Position numbers and translations under genes: made by a program
Notes under the pieces: model-generated
What the model saw: the letters and a program-made list of their open reading frames with translations, nothing else
What the model was told of the DNA's origin: nothing
Databases searched by the model: none
Source: an uncultured Oscillospiraceae bacterium
Lineage (GTDB): Bacteria; Bacillota; Clostridia; Oscillospirales; Oscillospiraceae
Reading direction: 5' to 3'
DNA: 64,000 nt
Assembly: GCA_947625815.1 (NCBI GenBank)
Contig: CANQPU010000002.1
Location: forward strand, 78,812-142,811
Shown: piece after piece, positions 1-9,640 of the stretch
How the letters are laid out: each line of letters opens with the position of its first letter
How positions within the stretch are numbered: the stretch's first letter is position 1

Positions 1-1
1 G

Positions 2-625
2 ATGGGCGCCGTTAAAATCGTTCTGGCGGGTCTGGCGGCTTATCTGATAGGATCCATATCCTCCGCGGTGGTGGTCTCCTATGTGGTCAGCCGCAAGGAT
101 ATCCGCAATTACGGCTCCGGCAACGCCGGGGCCACCAACATGGCGCGCTTTTTCGGCATGGCCGGGGGCGTGGCCACCTTCCTGCTGGATGTGCTCAAGA
201 CCGTGGCGGCCATGTCCCTGGGCCGGCTCATCGGCGGGGAGTACGGCTTTCTCCTCTCGGCCGTGACCTGTATGCTGGGCCACTGCTTTCCCGTCTGGTT
301 CGGGTTCAAGGGCGGCAAGGGCGTCTCCGTGGGCGCGGCCGTCGGCCTTATGCTCCATTGGAAGGTCTTCGTCATCATCGTGGCTGTGTTCTTTTTGACC
401 TTCGCCCTGACCCGCCGGGTCTCCGCGGGCTCGGTGATGTGCGCCCTCGCCTTCGTGCCGGCGGAGCTGGCCGCCGGCTTCCGGGACTGGCCCACCCTCC
501 TCACCGGCGTGTGCGCCGGACTTCTGGTGCTGTTCATGCACCGGGGCAACATCAGGCGTCTCCTCAACGGCACGGAGAAGCCCTTCAAGCCCCGCTCGGC
601 CCGGTTCAAACGGAAAAAACCGTGA
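2..625 (+). CDS. plsY: Acyl-phosphate:glycerol-3-phosphate acyltransferase PlsY
   Basis: PlsY is a membrane enzyme that moves an acyl group from acyl-phosphate to glycerol-3-phosphate, making lysophosphatidic acid, the first step of phospholipid synthesis. The 207-residue product has the family's usual length and several hydrophobic segments. The loop motif SGNAGATN (about residues 39-46) and the later block GHCFPVWFGFKGGKGVS (about 94-110) are the conserved catalytic and phosphate-binding motifs. The ATG is the second base of the window, so its ribosome site cannot be seen and a slightly earlier start is possible. The C-terminus is basic. No strong terminator follows before uppP. Confidence 0.95.
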   Translation: MGAVKIVLAGLAAYLIGSISSAVVVSYVVSRKDIRNYGSGNAGATNMARFFGMAGGVATFLLDVLKTVAAMSLGRLIGGEYGFLLSAVTCMLGHCFPVWFGFKGGKGVSVGAAVGLMLHWKVFVIIVAVFFLTFALTRRVSAGSVMCALAFVPAELAAGFRDWPTLLTGVCAGLLVLFMHRGNIRRLLNGTEKPFKPRSARFKRKKP

Positions 626-746
626 TCTACCCGCAAAAAACTCCCCGGCAATGTAAAAAAAACAGTGGCATTTCCGAAATTTGTGTGTTATAGTGATTAT
701 GTATACTCATATACTTTGGACAGACAGTCGCGAGGAGGAATGAAAC

Positions 747-1592
747 TTGTCGATTTTTATGGCCGCTTTTCTCGGACTTGTACAGGGGATAACGGAATTT
801 CTGCCCATCTCCAGCTCCGGGCACCTGTCCATTTTTCAGAATCTATTCTCCCTTGAATATGATGCCGGCGAGCATCTGCTCTTTGACGTGCTGCTGCATC
901 TGGGGACCCTGGCGGCGGTGTTCGTTTTCTACTGGAAGGACATCCGCGCCATGGCGGTCGATACCGTGAGCTTCGTCTCCGGCAAGGGCGCCGAGGGCGG
1001 GGAGGACGGGCGCCTCAAGCCCTCCGTGAGGCTCCTGTTCCTGATCGCCGTGGCCACGGTCCCGCTCGTCGTCGTGCTCCCCTTCCACAGCGCCGTGGAG
1101 GGCCTTATGGGGAACACGGCCTTCATCGCCTTTGCCCTTATCGTCACGGGCACGCTCCTCTATGTCTCCGGCAAGCTCGCCGAGGGCCGCCGGAACGAGA
1201 AGACCGCCTCCCTGGCGGACGCGCTGGTCGTGGGCGCGGCCCAGGCCGTGGCCGTTATCCCGGGCCTCTCCCGCTCCGGGACCACCATTACCGTGGGCCT
1301 CTCCCGGGGCTTCAAGCGGGAATTCGCCGTCCGGTTCTCCTTCCTCCTGTCCATCCCCGCCATCCTGGGCTCCACCCTGGTCACCCTGATCAAGGCCATC
1401 GTCCAGGGCGGTATCCAGTGGGCCAACCTCCCGGCGTACATAATCGGCATGATCGTGGCGGGCGTGGTGGGGTATTTTGCCCTGGTGCTCATCAAGAAGC
1501 TCATCCTCTCGGGGGACAGCTTCTCCAAATTCGCCTATTACTGCTGGGGCGCCGGCGCCCTGGCGCTGATCCTTTCGCTGTTTATCGGCTGA
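747..1592 (+). CDS. uppP: Undecaprenyl-diphosphatase UppP (BacA)
   Basis: UppP dephosphorylates undecaprenyl pyrophosphate, recycling the lipid carrier for peptidoglycan and other wall polymers; overproduction gives bacitracin resistance in known cases. The 281-residue protein is almost entirely membrane segments. Family motifs are visible: GITEFLPISSSGH near residues 15-27 and the PGLSRSG block near 173-179. I chose the TTG at 747 because GAGGAGG (732-738) lies 8 nt upstream. The nearby ATG at 740 opens a different, short frame. It sits between plsY and ftsK, all on the same strand. Confidence 0.95.
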   Translation: MSIFMAAFLGLVQGITEFLPISSSGHLSIFQNLFSLEYDAGEHLLFDVLLHLGTLAAVFVFYWKDIRAMAVDTVSFVSGKGAEGGEDGRLKPSVRLLFLIAVATVPLVVVLPFHSAVEGLMGNTAFIAFALIVTGTLLYVSGKLAEGRRNEKTASLADALVVGAAQAVAVIPGLSRSGTTITVGLSRGFKREFAVRFSFLLSIPAILGSTLVTLIKAIVQGGIQWANLPAYIIGMIVAGVVGYFALVLIKKLILSGDSFSKFAYYCWGAGALALILSLFIG

Positions 1593-1628
1593 TGCCGGCG
1601 GCATTTCATAGTTTCAGAGGTTATTTGC

Positions 1629-4340
1629 ATGGCAGAACAAAAGAAGAAAACAACTGCCGGAGGCTCCTCCGGCAGTAAGACTTCCGGCGGGAAGAAGACA
1701 GCCTCCGCCGGGAAGCGCGCGTCCTCCGCCGGGAAGAAAAGCTCCGGCCGGCAAAGCGCCAACCGCGCCGCGGCCGAGAAGAAGGCGGAGGCTATCCGGC
1801 GCCAGAGGAGGCGCGCGGCCGTCGCGCTGGCGCTGTTTGCCGTGGGCGTCTGCACCTTCCTGGGGTATTTCAAAACGGACGGCGTCGTCATCCGCCTCCT
1901 GCGGGGACTGCTCACCGGCCTTTTGGGCGGGGGCTTTTATCTCCTGCCCTTCATGCTCATCACGGCGGCTCTCTTCCTCGCCCTCGCCCGGGAGGACCCC
2001 GTTCCCCGGGCCGTCAGCGCCCTGGGCGTGCCCACCTTAGTGGCCGCCTTCTGTCAGATCTTCTCCAAGACCAGCCTGGAGCTGGGCTTTGACATGTTCC
2101 CCCTCCTCTGGGAGGAGGGACAGGCCCTCTCCGGCGGCGGCGCCGTGGGCGGAGCCGTGGCCATTCTCTTCCGGACCCTCTTCGGCCTGGCCGGCGCGGT
2201 CATCGTGCTGGTGTGCCTCAGCGCCTTCGCGGTCATGAACATCTGCGGCCTGACGCTGAGGGCCATCGTGGACATGATCCGGGAGAGCCGCAGGACCCGC
2301 CGGGAGCGGGAGGTGGAGGAGCTCATGAACGAACCGGAGCCCGAGCCCGCCCGGGAGAGCGTCCGCAAAAAGCCCGACGTCCCCACGGCCTCGCTCCTGG
2401 AGGTCCCCAGGCCCGGCGTCCGCCGTTCGGCCATCGATATCCCCATGGACGACGAGGACATGCCCAATGAACCGGCCGAGCCGGAAAAGGTCCGGAAGAA
2501 CAGCCTCTTCAACAGACGCCCCAACGCCCCCGCGCCGGACAGCCTCTTTGCCCGGGAGGAGGAAAAGCCCGTACAGAGCGAACCGGTGCCCATAGAGATC
2601 ATCAAGCGCGAACCGGAGCCTGAACCGAAGCGGCCCTCCCCCGTCCCGGAGCCGGCGCCGGAACCGGCCGTCCCCGCCCCGACGCCCCTCGCCCCGGAGA
2701 AGGTCACCGCCGCCGAGACCGCCGAGGCCGCCGGTCAGATCGCCAGCCTCATCGACGAAAAGGCCAAGCGCGAGCTGGCGGAGGCCGCGCAGGTCTACAA
2801 ATTCCCGCCGGTATCGCTCCTGAACGAGCCGGTCCGCTCCGGCAGCAAGGACAGCCAGGACGAGCTGAACGCCACCAAGGAGCGGCTGGAGCTGTGCCTT
2901 CGCTCCTTCGGCATCAATGTGAACATCTCCAACATCGTCCACGGCCCCTCCATCACCCGGTATGAGATGGAGCTGGAGATCGGCGTGAAGCTCAACAAGC
3001 TCACCAACCTTGCCGACGATATCGCCCTGGCCCTGGGCGTCTCCGGCGTGCGCATCGCCGCCATCCCCAACCGGATCTCCACCGTGGGCATCGAGGTGCC
3101 CAACAAGAACGTGAGCACGGTCTACCTCCGGGAGATCATCACCGCCCCGGAGTTCACAAACGCCAAGTCCAAGCTGACCTTCGCCATCGGCAAGAACATC
3201 TCCGGCGACGTGATGGTGGGCAATATTTCCAAGCTCCCCCACCTCCTGGTGGCCGGCACCACGGGCTCGGGCAAGTCCGTGTGCCTCAATTCCCTGATCC
3301 TGAGCCTCATGTACAAGGCCACGCCCGAGGAAGTCAAGTTCATCATGATCGACCCCAAGATGGTGGAATTCAAGATCTACAACGGCATCCCGCACCTGCT
3401 GATCCCCGTGGTCACGGAGGCCAAGAAGGCCGCCGGGGCCCTCCAGTGGGCGGTGGTGGAGATGATGAAGCGCTACCGCACCTTCTCCGACGCGGGCGCC
3501 CGGGACATCGCCGGCTACAACCAGCAGCTGGATGAGGGGACGCCCAAAATGCCGCAGATCGTGGTCATCATCGACGAGCTGGCGGATCTCATGATGATCG
3601 CCGCCAAGGAGGTGGAGGAATCCATCTGCCGCGTGGCCCAGATGGGCAGGGCCGCCGGCGTGCATCTCGTCATCGCCACCCAGAGCCCCCGTGCCGACGT
3701 GATCACCGGCCTTATGAAGGCCAACATCCCCTCCCGCATCGCCCTGAAGGTGGCCTCCTCCCTGGAGTCCCGGATCATCCTGGACGCCGGAGGCGCGGCG
3801 GACAAGCTGGTGGGCAACGGCGACATGCTCTTTGCCCCCATCGGCGCTTCCAAGCCCGCCCGCATCCAGGGCACCTGGGTCAGTGACGAGGAGCGGGAGA
3901 AGGTAGTGGAGTTCGTCAAGAGCCTGGGCGAGGCCAGCTACTCCGAGGATGTGATCTACGAGATCGAGAAGGCCGTCCAGGAGAAGGAGAACGGCGGCAA
4001 GACGGCGCAGCCGCCGGCGGGTGAGGACAAGTTCAAGGATTACGACGAGCTCCTTCCCCAGGCCGCCGATATCATCTTTGAGACGAACCAGGCCAGCGTC
4101 AGCGCCCTCCAGCGGCGTCTCAAGCTGGGCTACGCCCGGGCCGCCCGGATCGTGGACCAGCTGGAGGAGGTGGGCGTCCTCGGTCCCTTTGAGGGCTCCA
4201 AGCCGAGACAGATCGTCATGACCCGCCAGCAGTGGCAGGAGATGCAGTTCATCAACGGCACCGCCCCCATCGGTCAGACCCCGCCCCCCGACCAGTCCAT
4301 GACCTCCGCCGCCGACCTCTTCCCCGACGACAACGAATAA
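1629..4340 (+). CDS. FtsK/SpoIIIE family DNA translocase
   Basis: This is a membrane-anchored hexameric ATPase that pumps chromosomal DNA through the division septum or into the forespore. At 903 residues it is full length. A basic Lys/Ser/Ala-rich tail (1-60) precedes about four membrane segments (roughly 65-205) and a Pro/Glu-rich linker (210-360). The motor follows, with Walker A GTTGSGKS (K549) and Walker B VVIIDEL (D649). A C-terminal gamma winged helix (about 810-875) is the domain that reads orienting DNA sequences. AGAGG sits 8 nt before the ATG. Sequence alone does not say whether it is the vegetative FtsK or the sporulation SpoIIIE. Confidence 0.95.
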   Translation: MAEQKKKTTAGGSSGSKTSGGKKTASAGKRASSAGKKSSGRQSANRAAAEKKAEAIRRQRRRAAVALALFAVGVCTFLGYFKTDGVVIRLLRGLLTGLLGGGFYLLPFMLITAALFLALAREDPVPRAVSALGVPTLVAAFCQIFSKTSLELGFDMFPLLWEEGQALSGGGAVGGAVAILFRTLFGLAGAVIVLVCLSAFAVMNICGLTLRAIVDMIRESRRTRREREVEELMNEPEPEPARESVRKKPDVPTASLLEVPRPGVRRSAIDIPMDDEDMPNEPAEPEKVRKNSLFNRRPNAPAPDSLFAREEEKPVQSEPVPIEIIKREPEPEPKRPSPVPEPAPEPAVPAPTPLAPEKVTAAETAEAAGQIASLIDEKAKRELAEAAQVYKFPPVSLLNEPVRSGSKDSQDELNATKERLELCLRSFGINVNISNIVHGPSITRYEMELEIGVKLNKLTNLADDIALALGVSGVRIAAIPNRISTVGIEVPNKNVSTVYLREIITAPEFTNAKSKLTFAIGKNISGDVMVGNISKLPHLLVAGTTGSGKSVCLNSLILSLMYKATPEEVKFIMIDPKMVEFKIYNGIPHLLIPVVTEAKKAAGALQWAVVEMMKRYRTFSDAGARDIAGYNQQLDEGTPKMPQIVVIIDELADLMMIAAKEVEESICRVAQMGRAAGVHLVIATQSPRADVITGLMKANIPSRIALKVASSLESRIILDAGGAADKLVGNGDMLFAPIGASKPARIQGTWVSDEEREKVVEFVKSLGEASYSEDVIYEIEKAVQEKENGGKTAQPPAGEDKFKDYDELLPQAADIIFETNQASVSALQRRLKLGYARAARIVDQLEEVGVLGPFEGSKPRQIVMTRQQWQEMQFINGTAPIGQTPPPDQSMTSAADLFPDDNE

Positions 4341-4344
4341 ACAC

Positions 4345-4380
4345 AGAGGCACGTCCCTTTTGCGGGACGTGCCTCTTTTT
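4345..4380. terminator. Bidirectional Rho-independent terminator, ftsK/htpG
   Basis: A perfect 12-bp stem (GAGGCACGTCCC / GGGACGTGCCTC) with a 6-nt loop is followed by TTTTT. It lies 5 bp after the ftsK stop and between two converging genes, so it probably ends ftsK and also serves the oppositely directed htpG. Confidence 0.9.
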
Positions 4381-4398
4381 GATGCGCAGGTCAGGTTA

Positions 4399-6306
4399 TC
4401 AGATCAGCGCGCACACCGCCTCGGTGTAGGCGCCCATGTCCTCCACAGGCAGACCGGCCAGAAGCTTGGCCTGGTCGCACAGGACCCGGGCGATCCTGGC
4501 CGCCCGCTCCCGGTCGTTTTCAAAGGCGTTTGTGAGGGAGGCAAAGGCGGGGTGACCGGGATTGAGCTCCAGCACATGGCGGGCGCGGATCTTCTCGCCG
4601 GCCTCCCCGGGCATCTGCCGGAAGTAGCGCTCCATCTCCAGGGTGATCTCGCCCTCGTAGGACATGCAGACAGCGGAGCTGACCAGGGACTTGGAGAGCT
4701 TCACGTCCGCCACGTCGTCCTTCAGGGTCTCCTTCATGAAGTCCAGGAGCTCCCTGGCCTTGTCCGACGTCTCCTCCTGCTCCTTCTTCTCCTCCTCAGA
4801 CTCCAGACCCAGATCCCCGGCGGAGACGCTGCGCAGCTCCTTGTCGTTGTAGGAGTAGAGCATCTGGACGGCGAACTCGTCGATGTCCTCGGTCATGTAG
4901 AGCAGCTCGTAGCCCTTTGCCTTCACCTGCTCGTTCTGGGGGAGCCCCGCGGCGGTGCGCAGGCTGTCCGCGGCGGCGTAGTAGATGTATTTCTGCCCCT
5001 CGGGCATCCGGGAGACATACTCGGCCAGCGTGGTGAGCTTTTCGTTGTTGGAGGAGTAGAACTTCAAAAGGTCCTTCAGAAGGTCCTTCTTCATCCCGTA
5101 CTCGTTCACGATGCCGTATTTGATCTGCCGGCCGAAGGCGGCCCAGAAGGTGTCGTACTTCTCGGGGTCGGAGCTCTGGAGCTTCATGAGCTCGGCCTTC
5201 ACCTTGTTCTCCAGGTTCCCGGCGATGGTCTTGAGCTGCCGGTCGTGCTGGAGGATCTCCCGGGAGATGTTGAGGGAGAGGTCGGGGGAGTCCACCACGC
5301 CCCGGACAAAGCGGAAGCACTCCGGAAGCAGATCGGCGCAGGATTCCATGATCATCACGCCGGAGCTGTAAAGGGCCAGACCCGGCTTGTAGTCCCGGCT
5401 GTAAAAATCATAGGGGGCCTTGGCGGGGATGAACAGCAGGGCGCGGTAGGAGGTCAGCCCCTCGGCGTTGACGCGGATGACCGCCACCGGGTCCTCGCTG
5501 TCGTGGAACCGCTCCTTGTAGAAGGCGATACACGCCTCGTCCGTGGCCTCGCTTTTGCTGCGCTGCCAGATGGGCACCATGGAGTTGACCGTCTCCTCCT
5601 CGGTGTGGGTGACGGGCTTTGTCTTCTTGTTGCCCTGCTCGTCCACCTCGTCCGTCTCCACATACTCGGTGTGCTCGATGTCCATGCGGATGGGGAAGCG
5701 GACGTAGTCGGAGTATTTCCTGATGAGCTCCCGGATCCTCCAGGTCTCAAGGAACTCGCTGTAACGATCCTCCCCGGCGTCGGGCTTGATGTGCATAATG
5801 ACGTCGGTGCCCACGCCGTCCTTCTCACACTCGCTGACGGTATACCCGTCGGCGCCGGAGCTCTCCCATTTCCAGGCCGTGTCGGAGCCGTAGGCGCGGG
5901 AGATCACCGTGACCTGGTCGGAGACCATAAAGGCGGAGTAGAAGCCCACGCCGAACTGGCCGATGATGTCCACGTCGTCGGCCTTGTCCATCTCGCTCTT
6001 GAATTTGAAGGAGCCCGAGTGGGCGATGACCCCCAGATTCTCCTCCATCTCCTCCCGGGTCATGCCGATGCCGTTGTCGCTGACGGTCACCGTCCGGGCG
6101 TCCTTGTCGATGGTGACACGGATGCGGAAGTCCTCCCTGGTGAGGCCCACGTTCTGGTCCGTCAGGGCCTTATAGGCCAGCTTGTCGATGGCGTCGGAGG
6201 CGTTGGAGATGATCTCCCGGAGGAAGATCTCCCGATGCGTGTAGATGGAGTTGATCATCAGGTCCAGGAGCCGCTTGGACTCCGCCTTGAACTGCTTTTT
6301 TGCCAT
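4399..6306 (-). CDS. htpG: Molecular chaperone HtpG (Hsp90)
   Basis: HtpG is the bacterial Hsp90, a cytoplasmic dimeric ATP-dependent chaperone. The 635-residue product has the GHKL ATPase domain first, with the helix REIISNASDAIDKL carrying the catalytic Glu and ATP-contacting Asn, then DNGIGMT, then GQFGVGFYSAF for the lid. The middle and C-terminal dimerisation domains follow. I start at the ATG encoding MAKKQFKAES, because GGAAGGAAG lies upstream and Hsp90 homology begins there; an in-frame ATG 25 codons earlier lacks homology. A -10-like TATAAT (6370-6375, minus strand) and a small GC hairpin (6336-6352) lie in the leader. No CIRCE element was seen. Confidence 0.96.
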   Translation of the reverse strand: MAKKQFKAESKRLLDLMINSIYTHREIFLREIISNASDAIDKLAYKALTDQNVGLTREDFRIRVTIDKDARTVTVSDNGIGMTREEMEENLGVIAHSGSFKFKSEMDKADDVDIIGQFGVGFYSAFMVSDQVTVISRAYGSDTAWKWESSGADGYTVSECEKDGVGTDVIMHIKPDAGEDRYSEFLETWRIRELIRKYSDYVRFPIRMDIEHTEYVETDEVDEQGNKKTKPVTHTEEETVNSMVPIWQRSKSEATDEACIAFYKERFHDSEDPVAVIRVNAEGLTSYRALLFIPAKAPYDFYSRDYKPGLALYSSGVMIMESCADLLPECFRFVRGVVDSPDLSLNISREILQHDRQLKTIAGNLENKVKAELMKLQSSDPEKYDTFWAAFGRQIKYGIVNEYGMKKDLLKDLLKFYSSNNEKLTTLAEYVSRMPEGQKYIYYAAADSLRTAAGLPQNEQVKAKGYELLYMTEDIDEFAVQMLYSYNDKELRSVSAGDLGLESEEEKKEQEETSDKARELLDFMKETLKDDVADVKLSKSLVSSAVCMSYEGEITLEMERYFRQMPGEAGEKIRARHVLELNPGHPAFASLTNAFENDRERAARIARVLCDQAKLLAGLPVEDMGAYTEAVCALI

Positions 6307-6404
6307 ATCTTCTGTTACTTCCTTCCAAATTTGAAGCCCGCGCACGGCGGGCATTTTATTGTATGGTAAATTATACTCCAATTTCGGTGAAGTTTGTTAC
6401 AAAA

Positions 6405-6971
6405 TTAAAAACTAATGACCCCCAGATGCTCTAAGAGGATCTTCAGGCCGATGAGGATGAGGATGACGCCGCCCAAAATCTCCGCCTTCTCGTGGAATTG
6501 GCCGCCCACCCGGTTGCCCAGGTACACCCCGCCCACGCTGAAGGCGAAGGTGGTGACGCCGATGAGGGCCACGGAGGACCAGATGTTCACCGCCAGGAAG
6601 GCGAAGGTGATGCCCACCGCCAGGGCGTCGATGCTGGTGGCGATGGCCAGGACCAGCAGCTCCCTGGATTCGAAGGACCCGCTGGGGCCGTCCTCCTTGC
6701 CGAAAAGGACCTCCCAGATCATCTTCCCGCCGATGAAGGCCAGGAGGATAAAGGCGATCCAGTGGTCGATCTCGGTGATGTACGCCTCGAATTGCCGCCC
6801 CAGGAGCCAGCCCAGCAGGGGCATCAGCGCCTGAAAGCCACCGAAGAAAAGGCCCGTTTTCACCGGGCCCGACGCTTTGAGCTCGCGGGCGGAGAGTCCC
6901 TTGCACACCGAGACCGCGAAGGCGTCCATGGAGAGGCCCACGGCGGTCAGGAAAAGCTCCAGAAATCCCAT
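6405..6971 (-). CDS. mntP: Manganese efflux pump MntP
   Basis: MntP exports Mn2+ and protects against manganese excess. The 188-residue protein has six hydrophobic segments in two homologous halves, each with the conserved Asp in its own motif: LSMDAFAVSV near the N-terminus and ATSIDALAVGI in the middle. Length and pattern match the family. It begins 2 bp after the thrH stop, so the two are almost certainly cotranscribed. GGGGGC lies just before the ATG. No yybP-ykoY manganese riboswitch was seen upstream. Confidence 0.93.
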   Translation of the reverse strand: MGFLELFLTAVGLSMDAFAVSVCKGLSARELKASGPVKTGLFFGGFQALMPLLGWLLGRQFEAYITEIDHWIAFILLAFIGGKMIWEVLFGKEDGPSGSFESRELLVLAIATSIDALAVGITFAFLAVNIWSSVALIGVTTFAFSVGGVYLGNRVGGQFHEKAEILGGVILILIGLKILLEHLGVISF

Positions 6972-6973
6972 GC

Positions 6974-7579
6974 TCAGCCCCCGATGGCGCCGCGGATGCC
7001 GGACAGCAGCTCATCAAAGCTCTCAAAGGCCGGAAGGTCCGGGTTGTCCGCCCTGATCCTGTCGGTGCTCCGGAAAAGGAAGCCGGCCTTGGACGCCCTG
7101 ATCATGGCCAGATCGTTGTAGCTGTCCCCGGCGGCGACGGTCTCAAAGCCGCAGGACTGCAAGGCCCGCACCGTGGTGAGCTTGGAGTTCTCACAGCGCA
7201 TTTTGAAGCCCGTGATCTCGCCGGAGGGGGCGGCGACCAGCTCGTTGCAGAAGATGGTGGGCCGCCCGAGCTTGCGCATCAGGGGCGCGGCGAACTGGGT
7301 GAAGGTGTCCGAGAGAATGACCACCTGCGTCTCGCCGCGCAGGACGTCCAGGAATTCCCGGGCCCCCGGCAGGGGGTCGATGGCCTCGATCACGTCCCGG
7401 ATCTCCCGTAACCCCAGCCCGTGCTCTTTTAAAACGGCAATGCGGAACGCCATGAGCTTGGTGTAATCCGGCTCGTCCCGGGTGGTGCGGCGCAGCTCGG
7501 GGATGCCGCTTTTTTCGGAGAAAGCGATCCAGATCTCGGGCACCAGCACGCCCTCCAGATCCAGGCAGACCAAATCCAT
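6974..7579 (-). CDS. thrH: ThrH-type HAD phosphatase (phosphoserine phosphatase/homoserine phosphotransferase)
   Basis: ThrH is a cytoplasmic HAD-superfamily enzyme that dephosphorylates phosphoserine and can pass the phosphate to homoserine. The 201-residue product starts MDLVCLDLEGVLVPE, carrying the ThrH-specific DLE form of motif I (DxE instead of DxD). Motif II is VILSDTF, and motif IV is AAGDSYNDLAM near residue 150. I chose the ATG at 7579 because GAGGG lies 7 nt upstream and homology starts at once. Genes encoding MntP and this enzyme form a two-gene operon with its own promoter. Confidence 0.9.
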   Translation of the reverse strand: MDLVCLDLEGVLVPEIWIAFSEKSGIPELRRTTRDEPDYTKLMAFRIAVLKEHGLGLREIRDVIEAIDPLPGAREFLDVLRGETQVVILSDTFTQFAAPLMRKLGRPTIFCNELVAAPSGEITGFKMRCENSKLTTVRALQSCGFETVAAGDSYNDLAMIRASKAGFLFRSTDRIRADNPDLPAFESFDELLSGIRGAIGG

Positions 7580-7611
7580 AAAAAGACCCTCTTTCAGTGA
7601 CATTGCCAACT

Positions 7612-7639
7612 ATTATACATCTATTTTTCCGTTTTGCAA
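7612..7639 (-). promoter_or_regulatory. Promoter of thrH-mntP
   Basis: On the minus strand TTGCAA (7639-7634) and a consensus TATAAT (7617-7612) are separated by 16 bp. The thrH start lies about 30 bp downstream. This is a sigma-A-type match. Confidence 0.7.
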
Positions 7640-7708
7640 GGGGAAATAAGGACTTGACACATATGGTAAAATCAAAATGGATTCATATTGAAAGCCATGG
7701 AGGTCACT

Positions 7709-9640
7709 ATGCCTGAACAATATTACAAGGAAGCGCTGAAAGCCGGACAGAAGGAGTACCGCGCCTGCATCGCCCGGGGCGTCAGCCCCGTCCTGCCTGT
7801 GCTGGACGACTTTGTCCCGGAGGAGCGGGTGAACCTGGGCATCAGCCTGGGCGTCGTCCAGGTCCCGGCTGAGTTCATCGTGGGCACCAAGACCCGCGGC
7901 CGCACCGCCAGCTTTGCCCGAAACTTCATGCCCATCCTGCCCGAGGACACGGAATTCGCGTCCAAGTGGCGCAGTCTGTGCGGGAGCCACCTCAAGGAGG
8001 GCATCCGCGACCCCATCAAGGCGTATGAGTACATGAACCGCTTTTATGTCCAGGAGGGCAACAAGCGCGTCAGCGTCCTCAAATTCTTCGACGCCGCCAC
8101 GGTGACGGCGGAGGTCATCCGCATCATGCCCGAACCGGGCACGCCGGAGAGCGATCTCTATTATGAGTTCACGGAGTTTTACCGCGTGACCCACGTAAAC
8201 TACGTGGAGTTTTCCAAGAAGGGCGGTTACAGGGAGCTTTTGAAGCGCATGGGCCGCGACCCGGAAGCCCTCTGGACCGAGGACGACCGGCGCCGGTTCT
8301 CCGCCGTCTTCCACTATTTCCGCACCGCCTTTGAGGAGCGCTCCGGCGGCAAGCTGAACATCCGCCCCGGCGACGCGCTCCTGTCGTTCCTGAAGATCTA
8401 CCCCTACAAGGACCTGTGCGCCATGACCCAGTCGGAGATCAAAAAATCCGTGGGGAAGGTCTGGGAGGAGCTGGAGCTCCAGCAGGAGAAGACCCCCATC
8501 GAGGTCAAGCCCGTCCCCGTGGAGCCGAGGGCCACCCTCCTCACCAAGGTCCTCACCACCGCCACGGCGGCCATGGGGCTCAAGGTGGGCTTTGTCCACG
8601 ACAAGACCCCCGAGAAGTCCGGCTGGACCCACGGCCACGAGCAGGGGCGCCTCTATGTCGAGAAGGTCTTCGGCGACAGGATCGGCACGGTCTCCTATTT
8701 CAACGCCATGGACCCCGACCCGCTGACCGCCATAAACCGCGCCATCGACGAGCTGTGCGACGTGGTGTTCACCACCTCCCCGGTGCTGCTGCCCGCCTCC
8801 CTGCGGGCGGCGGTGGACAACCCCGGCACCCTCATCATGAACTGCTCCATCAATAAGTCCCACCGGTACGTGCGTACATACTACGCCCGCATCTATGAGG
8901 CCAAATTCATCATCGGTGCCATCGCCGGCGCCATGAGCGAGGACGGCCGCATCGGCTACGTCTGCGACTACCCCATCTTCGGCCAGATCGCCGGCATCAA
9001 CGCCTTCGCCCTGGGCGCCAGGATGGTGGACCCCCGCTCCACCGTGGAGCTCGAGTGGTCCAGCGTGGGCGGCCGGAAGGCCGCCGTGGAGAGGCTGACC
9101 AGTCGGGGCATCAAGCTCATCTCCGCCATGGACAACGCCCGCCTTTATGAGTCCGGGGACAAATTCGGCCTGTATCTGGTGGACGGCGACAGGCAGACGC
9201 AGCTGGCCGCGCCGCTCTGGAACTGGGGCGTCTATTATGAGGGGCTCATCCGCCAGATCCTGAACGGAGCCATCCGGACGGAGTACGAGACGTCCAGCAA
9301 GGCCATCAACTACTACTGGGGCATGTCCGCCGGCACGGTGGACGTGAAGGTGACGGACGCGGTGCCCGAGCCGGTCAAGCGGCTGGCGGGATATCTGCGG
9401 GAGGGCATCAGCCGCTGGATCGTCGATCCCTTCATCGGGCCTATCCACATCCAGGGTGGAGACACCGTGGGTGAGCCGGGCCGGCCCTTCGACCTGGAGG
9501 AGATCATCTCCATGGACTACCTGGTGGAGAACGTGGCGGGGCGCATCCCCGTCTATGAGGAGCTGGACTCCACCGGCAAGGCCACGGTGGAATCCGTGGG
9601 TGTGGAACCGGCCAGGAAGCCGGAGGCCGGTCAGGAATGA
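7709..9640 (+). CDS. BMP-family substrate-binding-like protein with N-terminal ParB-like region
   Basis: The C-terminal half (about residues 285-560) resembles BMP/PnrA/Med-type binding proteins, which bind nucleosides or related ligands for ABC importers. Typical stretches are VGFVHDKTP, the SW-type segment SGWTHGHEQGRLYVE, and GRIGYVCDYPIFGQIAGINAFALGA. The N-terminal 200 residues look like a ParB/sulfiredoxin-like fold, with the block EGNKRVSVLKFF. There is no signal peptide or lipobox, so unlike classical BMP lipoproteins it appears cytoplasmic. I chose the ATG at 7709 because GGAGG lies 5 nt upstream. It overlaps the next gene by 4 nt. No permease or ATPase is adjacent, so transport is doubtful; a ligand-sensing role is a guess. 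Confidence 0.8.
   Translation: MPEQYYKEALKAGQKEYRACIARGVSPVLPVLDDFVPEERVNLGISLGVVQVPAEFIVGTKTRGRTASFARNFMPILPEDTEFASKWRSLCGSHLKEGIRDPIKAYEYMNRFYVQEGNKRVSVLKFFDAATVTAEVIRIMPEPGTPESDLYYEFTEFYRVTHVNYVEFSKKGGYRELLKRMGRDPEALWTEDDRRRFSAVFHYFRTAFEERSGGKLNIRPGDALLSFLKIYPYKDLCAMTQSEIKKSVGKVWEELELQQEKTPIEVKPVPVEPRATLLTKVLTTATAAMGLKVGFVHDKTPEKSGWTHGHEQGRLYVEKVFGDRIGTVSYFNAMDPDPLTAINRAIDELCDVVFTTSPVLLPASLRAAVDNPGTLIMNCSINKSHRYVRTYYARIYEAKFIIGAIAGAMSEDGRIGYVCDYPIFGQIAGINAFALGARMVDPRSTVELEWSSVGGRKAAVERLTSRGIKLISAMDNARLYESGDKFGLYLVDGDRQTQLAAPLWNWGVYYEGLIRQILNGAIRTEYETSSKAINYYWGMSAGTVDVKVTDAVPEPVKRLAGYLREGISRWIVDPFIGPIHIQGGDTVGEPGRPFDLEEIISMDYLVENVAGRIPVYEELDSTGKATVESVGVEPARKPEAGQE

Noticed and set aside
6336..6352. 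RNA thermometer in the htpG leader
   Set aside because: The small hairpin lies well upstream of the ribosome site and does not pair with it.
4360..6369. A 669-codon open frame opposite htpG
   Set aside because: It is antisense to htpG, has no ribosome site or homology, and its composition (Val/Leu/Gly/Asp/His-rich) is the usual shadow of a G+C-rich gene.
7654..7680. Promoter for the BMP-like gene based on TTGACA at 7654
   Set aside because: No acceptable -10 hexamer lies 16-18 bp downstream, so the match was left out of the feature list.
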